In this document: positions 1-5,812 of the stretch, one piece after another
How positions within the stretch are numbered: position 1 is the stretch's first letter
Layout of the letters: each line of letters opens with the position of its first letter
From: Candidatus Dormiibacterota bacterium
Lineage (GTDB): Bacteria > Chloroflexota > Dormibacteria > Aeolococcales > Bog-877
Direction of reading: 5' to 3'
DNA: 5,812 nt
NCBI GenBank assembly: GCA_003135035.1
Contig: PLDE01000198.1
Location: 390-6,201 of the forward strand
Translations under genes and position numbers: made by a program
The notes under the pieces: model-generated
Databases searched by the model: none
Seen by the model: only the letters and a program-made list of their open reading frames with translations
Told to the model about the DNA's origin: nothing

Positions 1-273
1 GCCAAGGCCGGCGTCATGGCGCTCACCCGCTGCGCGGCGGCGGAGGCCGCCCCTTCGGGCGTACGGGTCAACGCGGTATCGCCCAGCCTGGCCGAGCACC
101 CCTTCCTCAACCGGGCCATCCCCGACGAGGACCTGGCCATTCTACGGCGACGCGAGCTCTTCGGACGGGGTGCGGAGACCTGGGAGGTGGCCAACGTCAT
201 TGTCTTCCTGGCCAGCGACTACTCGTCGTACATGAGTGGTGAGGTCATCTCCGTATCGAGCCAGCACCCGTGA
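1..273 (+). CDS. ipdF: Short-chain dehydrogenase/reductase, C-terminal part (IpdF-like), cut by window start
   Basis: The frame is open from base 1, so only the last 90 residues of an NAD(P)-dependent SDR oxidoreductase are present. Residue 2 (Lys, in AKAGVMALTR) fits the Lys of the catalytic YxxxK motif; its Tyr would lie just outside the window. GVRVNAVSPSLAEHPF is the usual segment after the active site, and the end (VIVFLASDYSSYMSGEVISV, then SSQHP) is the SDR C-terminal strand and cofactor-side loop. The FGR.AE.WEVAN and SDYSSY..GEVISVS.QHP wording matches, from memory, mycobacterial IpdF (Rv3559c), a KstR2-regulon enzyme for breakdown of the steroid C/D rings (HIP). The next ORF starting like FadD3 supports that context. 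The stop overlaps the next GTG by 4 nt (GTGA, 270-273), suggesting translational coupling. It is certainly an SDR; the IpdF assignment is probable, as other 3-oxoacyl-reductase-like SDRs share much of this pattern. Confidence 0.85.
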   Translation, partial: AKAGVMALTRCAAAEAAPSGVRVNAVSPSLAEHPFLNRAIPDEDLAILRRRELFGRGAETWEVANVIVFLASDYSSYMSGEVISVSSQHP

Positions 274-521
274 CGCCGGGCCCCGTGCAGTCAGGACAGC
301 CAGCCGGTGTCGGCACAGGCATCGGTGGCGCCTCGCCCGACGAAGAGGACCCCCGCGCGGACCTGATCTGGGGCACCATCCCGAATCTGGTGACGCAGGG
401 CTCCCCGCGCCACGCCGGCAACGAGGCGCTGGTCGACGGCGACATCCGCCTCACCTACGCCCAACTCCCCGGGGCGGTGGACCTCTACGCGCGGAGCTTT
501 GTCGCCGCGGGTGTCGAAGCG
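270..521 (+). pseudogene. fadD3: 5' remnant of a FadD3-like acyl-CoA synthetase gene
   Basis: The first 84 codons of the chimeric ORF encode the opening of an ANL-family CoA ligase: a WGTIP start, an ALVDGDIRLTYAQL hairpin, and the helix ending SFVAAGVE, which in intact enzymes continues to PGDRVAIW or similar. None of the downstream ANL motifs (the TSGTTG.PKG phosphate loop, the YG.TE region, the C-terminal lysine) exists in any frame after it, so at least 400 codons of a normal ~500-codon synthetase are absent. FadD3 is the HIP-CoA synthetase of steroid C/D-ring breakdown, and a linked ipdF-like gene just upstream makes that the best guess among FadD paralogues. This cannot be an active synthetase. 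Whether the truncation is biological or an assembly error cannot be decided here. Confidence 0.55.
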
Positions 522-1613
522 GTCCACCGCACCGTCCCCAGTGATCAACCGGATACCACGCTGACCGTCCTCGACGCCCTGGTTGTTGATCCCACCATCA
601 ACGGCGTGGTCGTCGTCCAACCGGTCAATTCGCTACCGGGCGGCGTGGTCGCAGCCCACCTTCCCGCCAGCAAGGACGTCGAGGCGGTCACCCCCGCAGC
701 CCTGTCCGCCGCCGCGGAGGGGCGCCGGCGGGGTACTCCCGTCGCCGAAGCCTGCCTGGCAACCCTGGAGCACCTGGGATTCGACTGCTCCCATACGCGA
801 ATCCTGGTCGTCGGGCACGGTCCCACCGGCGGACGTCCCATCACCCAGCGCCTGCTCGCCACCGGAGCTCAGGTGTCGGTGATCCAGAGCGACATCAGCC
901 AGGTGAACCCCCTGCCTGACTACGACGTGCTCATCTCAGCCGTCGGGGTGGCTGGGATCATGCCCAAGGCCGCTATCCGGCCGGGAACGACCGTTCTCGA
1001 TGTCGGCACCTCCATCGTCGACGGTCAGCTCCGCGGGGACGTCTCGGCCGAGGCCGGAGCTGAAGCCGCCCGGGTAACCCCGGTTCCCGGGGGGGTCGGC
1101 AGGATCACCGCCGTCTGCGCCCTGATATCTCTGACCGAACTCGGCGACCTTCAGCCGGGCCCAGTCGCTTCCTGGTCGCTGCTAGAGGCGGTGGCTCGGA
1201 TGCTCTCACCCCGGGATGCAGCGGGAGGGGCTGCCGCAGCCGCCATCACCGGTGCCCTGGCAGCTGCCCTGGACGGCCTCTGCCGACTTCACGGCCCGGC
1301 TGAGGAGATCTCCGAATCGGGCTTGGCGGCTGTCCGCTTGCTCCTGGCCGCCGACCGTGACCGTCTGGCCTTCGGCGAGTACCAAGGCGCCCAGCGCCGG
1401 GGGGAACCAGCGGCCGTAGCCGCTGCCCGTCTTCGGGCACTGGCAACGCCCAAGGAGATCGCCGATCAGCTCTTCCTACTTGAGACCCGGCTGCAGAGTC
1501 TCGAGACGACAGCGTCGCTAGACCTGGACCGGCGGTTGGCGCTTGAGCTGACCGTGGCGGCTCGGGAGGCGGTCACCCGGCTCCAGGCAGAGTTCTCGGC
1601 CCAGCCCAGCTGA
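270..1613 (+). CDS. Chimeric ORF: FadD3-like N-terminus, then FolD-like and cyclodeaminase domains
   Basis: One uninterrupted 447-residue frame holds three parts. Residues ~34-83 (WGTIPNLV, then ALVDGDIRLTYAQL and YARSFVAAGVE) are the N-terminus of an ANL acyl-CoA synthetase. Residues ~85-290 resemble FolD, methylene-THF dehydrogenase/methenyl-THF cyclohydrolase: INGVVVVQP, KDVEA 135-139, a Rossmann loop VVGHGPTGGRP 180-190, VLDVGTS and TPVPGGVGRIT 270-280. Residues ~300-440 resemble the helical cyclodeaminase domain (FchA/FTCD-C): AAGGAAAAAITGALAAAL 317-334, ADRDRLAF 361-368 and ATPKEIAD. Canonical FolD is about 290 residues; here its first ~60, with the YxxxK catalytic Lys, are replaced by the synthetase piece. 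Other FolD catalytic positions also differ: VQLP reads VVQP, and KDVDG reads KDVEA. The GTG start at 270 overlaps the upstream stop; GTG 285 is an alternative and neither has a clear ribosome binding site. The likely cytosolic role would be interconverting folate one-carbon forms, but activity is doubtful. Confidence 0.8.
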   Translation: MTPGPVQSGQPAGVGTGIGGASPDEEDPRADLIWGTIPNLVTQGSPRHAGNEALVDGDIRLTYAQLPGAVDLYARSFVAAGVEAVHRTVPSDQPDTTLTVLDALVVDPTINGVVVVQPVNSLPGGVVAAHLPASKDVEAVTPAALSAAAEGRRRGTPVAEACLATLEHLGFDCSHTRILVVGHGPTGGRPITQRLLATGAQVSVIQSDISQVNPLPDYDVLISAVGVAGIMPKAAIRPGTTVLDVGTSIVDGQLRGDVSAEAGAEAARVTPVPGGVGRITAVCALISLTELGDLQPGPVASWSLLEAVARMLSPRDAAGGAAAAAITGALAAALDGLCRLHGPAEEISESGLAAVRLLLAADRDRLAFGEYQGAQRRGEPAAVAAARLRALATPKEIADQLFLLETRLQSLETTASLDLDRRLALELTVAAREAVTRLQAEFSAQPS

Positions 1614-1712
1614 TCTAGCTAACCAGCAGCACAGTCCGCCGCCGGCCGGGTCTCCCCAAGCTGGACTTCGACCCGCCCACCCCGGAAGGCGGTGCAGGAA
1701 GCGGACGGTGGC

Positions 1713-1718
1713 TAGGCT
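1713..1718 (+). promoter_or_regulatory. Candidate -10 element (TAGGCT) for a leaderless murE-like transcript
   Basis: TAGGCT fits the actinobacterial TAnnnT -10 pattern and lies exactly 6 nt before the GTG at 1725, the spacing expected if transcription starts on the first base of the start codon. No Shine-Dalgarno sequence precedes that GTG, which agrees with leaderless translation. No good -35 hexamer is seen; GGTGCA at 1691-1696 is a poor candidate. The rest of the 1614-1724 gap shows only a weak hairpin and nothing else I recognise. Confidence 0.4.
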
Positions 1719-1724
1719 TGGCAC

Positions 1725-3221
1725 GTGCGCTGGTCCCAACTCGCCGCTGCGATCGGGGGTCCTTCTCTTGGAGATGGAGCCGCGGACACCGAGGTGACCG
1801 CCCTGGCCTACGATTCCAGGCAGGTCGGCCCGGGAACCGTGTTCGTCGCGATTCCAGGCCAGCATCACGACGGCCACACCTACGTCGCGTCCGCTCTCGC
1901 CCAGGGGGCGGTCCGGGCCGTGGTCGAGCGCAAGATCGACTCGATCGCCAGTGACCGGGTTGTGCTGGTCGAAGACACTCGCCGAGCGCTGGCGTCGCTG
2001 GCCGCCACCTTGTACGGCCACCCGGCCGACGCGGTTCCCGTCATCGGGGTCACCGGGACCGACGGCAAGACAACCACGACCACCCTGCTCCAGGCCGCCC
2101 TCACCTCCAGCCTGAGCAGGGCGGGCAGCCTGAGCACGGTGGACTTTCGCATCGGTGCCGAGGTCGAACCCAATCTCACCCGACAGACCACCCTGGAGTC
2201 CTTGGAGGTGCAGTCCTGGATGAGGCACATGGTTGACCAAGGTTGCCTGGCCATCGTGCTGGAGGCGACTTCGCACGGCCTGGCCCTGGGCCGGCTCGAC
2301 AACATTGCTTTCGCCGGAGCCGTCTACACCAGCATCACTCACGAGCATCTCGACTTCCACAAGAGTTGGGAGGCCTATTTCCAGGCCAAGGCATCGCTGC
2401 TCGATCGAGCTGCGCTCAAGGGAGGCTTCGCGGTCCTCAACCGGGATGATGCGCGAGCCTACCCACGGCTTCGCGAGCGAGCCCCAGGCCCAGTGCTCAC
2501 CTATAGCGCGGTGGGCGACCCGGAAGCAGATCTCCGAGCAGAGCGGGTAGTCCCTCAGGGCACAGGGCTCGAGTTCGTCGCGCTCACCCCGGCCGGACCG
2601 GCTGAGGTCCGCCTCGCCACCGGCGGCCGCTGGAACGTGGGCAACGCCCTGGCGGCGATAGCGGCAGGACTGCTCCTCCAGCAACCGCTGGAGTCCCTCG
2701 TCGCCGGGATGGCGAAGTTGCCGAGTGTTCCCGGCCGCATGGAGACGGTAGATCTGGGTCAGTCGTTCTCCGTGGTCGTCGACTATGCCCACACGCCGGC
2801 AGCCCTGACCCTCGCCCTGCACGAACTTCGCGGCGCCACCGCGGGTCGGCTCTGGGTCGTCTTCGGCAGTGCCGGAGAACGAGATGTGGCCAAACGGGCT
2901 GAGATGGGCCGGATCGCCGCCCAGCTAGCCGACCAGGTGGTAATCACCTCCGAAGATCCCCGGGGCGAGGATGCCGAGGCGATCATCGACCAGATCTGGG
3001 CGGGGGCGCTCACAGCAGGAGCCGACCCCGAGACTAATCTGCGCCGCGACGCCGACCGTGACCGCGCCATCCGGATCGCCATCGGCTCGGCCCTGCCCGG
3101 GGACACGGTCCTGCTGGCAGGAAAGGGACACGAGCACAGCATCATCTGGTCCCGGGAAGCGGTTCCCTGGGATGAGCGTGCCGCCGCGGAGTCGGCCCTC
3201 CGGGAAACTCGGGGACTCTGA
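1725..3221 (+). CDS. murE: MurE-like Mur ligase (UDP-MurNAc-tripeptide synthetase family)
   Basis: This complete 498-residue protein has the MurE length and three-domain order. The N-terminal UDP-binding domain shows YDSRQVGPGTVFVAIPG and DGHTY (29-53). The central ATPase has the P-loop GTDGKTTTTT (111-120), EATSHGLALGR (180-190), THEHLDFH (205-212) and FQAKASLL (219-226), whose Lys fits the carbamylated lysine of Mur ligases. The C-terminal domain has GRME (337-340), VVDYAHTP (351-358), GSAGERDVAKR (381-391), SEDPR (409-413) and GKGHE (466-470). MurE uses ATP to add the third stem-peptide amino acid, usually meso-DAP, to UDP-MurNAc-Ala-Glu in the cytoplasm. The DAP-specificity box DNPR reads EDPR here and the P-loop Asn is Asp, so the substrate may differ. 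The gene is not among the division/cell-wall genes where actinobacterial murE normally sits, so it may be a paralogue. The GTG start has no ribosome binding site but a well-placed -10. Confidence 0.88.
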   Translation: MRWSQLAAAIGGPSLGDGAADTEVTALAYDSRQVGPGTVFVAIPGQHHDGHTYVASALAQGAVRAVVERKIDSIASDRVVLVEDTRRALASLAATLYGHPADAVPVIGVTGTDGKTTTTTLLQAALTSSLSRAGSLSTVDFRIGAEVEPNLTRQTTLESLEVQSWMRHMVDQGCLAIVLEATSHGLALGRLDNIAFAGAVYTSITHEHLDFHKSWEAYFQAKASLLDRAALKGGFAVLNRDDARAYPRLRERAPGPVLTYSAVGDPEADLRAERVVPQGTGLEFVALTPAGPAEVRLATGGRWNVGNALAAIAAGLLLQQPLESLVAGMAKLPSVPGRMETVDLGQSFSVVVDYAHTPAALTLALHELRGATAGRLWVVFGSAGERDVAKRAEMGRIAAQLADQVVITSEDPRGEDAEAIIDQIWAGALTAGADPETNLRRDADRDRAIRIAIGSALPGDTVLLAGKGHEHSIIWSREAVPWDERAAAESALRETRGL

Positions 3222-3400
3222 GATGGCGGCGCTGGTGGGGACTTCCGCTGAGGCGCTCGGTTTAGCTCCGCGGTCCGGGTGGTCGCACTCTTCTCCTCGC
3301 GCTTCGGGAGCTAGCGGCTACCTTGGATGAACAGACAGGTGAAGGTCGAGGTGATCAGAGAAACACGAGATTTCGGCCACGGACCGGCTCACGTCGGAAC
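3222..3400 (+). other. Leader/intergenic region before hutH with two overlapping short ORFs
   Basis: This 179-bp gap has no recognisable gene. It holds two short frames linked by stop/start overlaps. The first is 35 codons (3223-3330, begins MAALVGTSAEA), starting 1 nt after the Mur ligase stop. The second is 25 codons (3327-3404, begins MNRQVKVEVIRE), whose ATG overlaps the first's stop (ATGA) and whose own stop overlaps the hutH GTG (GTGA). Neither has a good ribosome binding site or recognisable homology. A possible TAnnnT element (TACCTT, 3319-3324) has no matching -35. Promoter or leader function for hutHU is likely by position but not shown. Confidence 0.4.
3348..3356 (+). promoter_or_regulatory. 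Shine-Dalgarno-like sequence far upstream of hutH
   Basis: GAGGTGATC is a perfect 9-nt complement of the conserved 16S rRNA 3' tail (GATCACCTC). No ATG, GTG or TTG lies within the normal 5-10 nt after it; the hutH GTG is 44 nt downstream. CGAGGTGA (3347-3354) could pair, with one mismatch, with TCACGTCG (3389-3396), which would mask it. It may be a standby ribosome site, part of a leader structure, or chance. Confidence 0.25.
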
Positions 3401-4947
3401 GTGACAGCGGTGTCTTCCCCGGTTGTGGAGTTGGTCGTCGGGGGGCTGGAACCCAACGCTGTGGTGGCGGTCGCCCGCGAAGGCAGCCGGGTGGAGATTT
3501 CTCCCCAGGCCATGGCCGCGATGGCGGCCGCCCGGACCCTGGTGGACCGGGCGGGTGACAGCCCGAATCCGGTGTATGGGGTGTCGACTGGCTTCGGCTT
3601 GCTGGCAACGACCAGGATCGAGCCGGATCGGCGCTCCGATCTACAGCACGCGCTGATCCGATCTCACGCCGCCGGGATGGGGAACCCCGTCGAGACCGAG
3701 GTGGTCCGGGCCATGATGCTGCTGCGGGCTCGCACTTTGTGCATGGGGTTCTCTGGGAGCCGGCCTGAGGTGGCCCGCGGGTTGGTCGACCTACTCAACG
3801 CCGGGATCACACCGGTCGTCCCGGAGCACGGGTCGCTGGGCGCCAGCGGTGACCTCGCACCTCTCGCTCACATGTCGTTGGTTCTGCTCGGGGAAGGTCG
3901 GGCACAGCTGGCAGATGGCCGAACGGTCGAGGGATCGATCGCTCTCAAAGAGGCGGGCCTGACTCCCCTGCGACTGGAGGTGAAGGACGGGCTCAGCCTG
4001 ATCAACGGCACCGACGGGATGCTGGGCATGTTGGTTCTGGCGCTTGCCGACCTTGCCGTATTGCTTCCCACCGCCGAGATCGCGGCCGCCCTCTCCACCG
4101 AGGCGCTCCTGGGCACCGATCGTCCGTTCGCCGCTGACCTCCACGCCCTGCGCCCGCACCCGGGACAAGTTCAGAGTGCCGCCAATCTGCGCCGACTTCT
4201 GCAAGGGTCTGCCTTACTGGCCTCCCATCGTGACTCGCCGCACCTAGTCCAGGACCCCTACTCGATCCGCTGCGCGCCCCAAGTTGTGGGAGCTGCTCGC
4301 GACACGGTCGCCTTTGCCGGTCAGGTCGCCGATCGTGAGCTGGTCTCGGCGGTGGACAACCCGGTGGTCCTGCCCGACGGCCGGCTGGAGTCCACCGGCA
4401 ACTTTCACGGCGAACCGCTGGCCTTCGCCTGCGACTTCCTGAGCATTGCCGCCGCCGAGGTGGCCTCGATCGCGGAGCGCCGGGTGGACCGGCTCCTCGA
4501 CCCGGCCCGTTCCTCGGGACTGCCGCCTTTCCTAGCGGTCGATGCAGGGGTCAATTCGGGACTGATGATCGGTCAGTACACGGCCGCCGCCATCGTGGCG
4601 GAAAACCGGCGGCTGGCCGCCCCTGCGAGCGTGGACTCCATACCCACCTCAGGCATGCAGGAGGACCACGTCTCGATGGGCTGGGGAGCTGCGCGCAAGC
4701 TGCGCTCGGTGGTCACCAATCTCAGTCGGGTGGTTGCGGTGGAACTGCTCGCCTCCGCCCGGGCTCTGGAGTTGCGAGCCCCGTTGCAAGCTTCTCGTGC
4801 GGACAGCGCCGTGGCCGAGCTGGTGCGCCGGATCGGCGGCGGTGTCGGCCCCGACCGGTTCCTCTCGCCTGAGTTGGAGGCGGTGGCGGCGGCGGTCAGA
4901 TCGGGTGAGGTCCTGGGCGAGGCGGAAGCCGTCGTGGGCGAGCTCTC

Positions 4948-4951
<4 letters not shown>
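3401..4951 (+). CDS. hutH: Histidine ammonia-lyase (histidase)
   Basis: HutH removes ammonia from L-histidine to give trans-urocanate, the first step of histidine breakdown, in the cytosol as a homotetramer. From the GTG at 3401 the protein has 516 residues, normal for the family. The MIO cofactor triad Ala-Ser-Gly is at 148-150 within [16 protein letters not shown], and the catalytic loop YGVSTGFG starts at Tyr59. Other family blocks are [70 protein letters not shown] and [20 protein letters not shown]. The NGTDGM and FHGEP forms resemble streptomycete-type HutH rather than the proteobacterial NGTQ/FHAEP forms. The frame stays open back to TTG 3323, but the extra 26 residues are polar, Arg-rich and not family-like; GTG 3410 is another possible start with GGAA 10 nt ahead. 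All key residues are present, so it should be active. Its stop overlaps hutU by 4 nt. Confidence 0.96.

Positions 4952-5812
<861 letters not shown>

Noticed and set aside
1673..1692. CCGCC / GGCGG hairpin after the chimeric ORF as a terminator
   Set aside because: The stem is only 5 bp with a 10-nt loop and no T-tract follows.
1518..2822. Long open frame on the - strand (434 codons) opposite the chimeric ORF and the Mur ligase
   Set aside because: Its translation has no recognisable motif, and it lies opposite well-supported coding sequence; long antisense frames are usual in high-GC DNA.
1350..3064. 14-nt direct repeat GCCGACCGTGACCG at 1350-1363 and 3051-3064
   Set aside because: Both copies lie in coding sequence, each encoding ADRDR in an unrelated protein; shared codon use explains it.
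3263..3313. Inverted repeat TAGCTCC / GGAGCTA before hutH as an operator or hairpin
   Set aside because: A 7-bp match with a 37-nt gap is expected by chance in a region this size, and nothing else supports it.
3323..3400. TTG at 3323 as the hutH start, giving 542 residues
   Set aside because: The extra 26 residues are polar and Arg-rich and unlike any HutH N-terminus; 516 residues from GTG 3401 fits the family length.
3327..3404. 25-codon ORF as a histidine-sensing attenuator leader peptide
   Set aside because: It has only two separated His codons and no terminator/antiterminator hairpin pair follows.

Overview
The window is a high-GC stretch with all genes on the + strand. Every start codon I assign is GTG, and three gene boundaries are 4-nt GTGA overlaps. 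Protein details (an actinobacterial-type histidine ammonia-lyase, an IpdF/FadD3-like steroid C/D-ring pair, a candidate leaderless TAnnnT promoter) point to an actinobacterium. An uncultured Acidimicrobiia-like lineage is my guess; the sequence alone does not prove it.

Left part (1-521): the C-terminal end of a short-chain dehydrogenase closely resembling IpdF of the steroid C/D-ring (HIP) pathway. It overlaps by 4 nt an ORF that begins like a FadD3-type acyl-CoA synthetase. After about 84 codons that ORF switches, in frame, to a FolD-like domain. The switch falls at an AAGVE motif that both families plausibly have at this place, and it is also where the neighbourhood changes from steroid catabolism to folate/histidine metabolism. 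It is either a real deletion fusion or an assembly misjoin.

Middle part (522-3221): the rest of the chimeric ORF is a FolD-like domain (N-terminal part missing, catalytic residues diverged) followed by a formiminotransferase-cyclodeaminase (FchA/FTCD-C) type domain. After a 111-bp gap with a leaderless-type promoter comes a complete MurE-like Mur ligase.

Right part (3222-5812): a 179-bp leader region, then hutH (histidine ammonia-lyase) and hutU (urocanase, cut by the window end), joined by a GTGA overlap. HutH makes urocanate from histidine and HutU makes imidazolone propionate. Further steps, not visible here, yield formiminoglutamate, whose one-carbon unit can enter folate through a cyclodeaminase and FolD. 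The FolD/cyclodeaminase fusion therefore makes pathway sense beside hut genes, although its active sites look altered. I see no RNA genes, insertion sequences, CRISPR arrays or convincing terminators.
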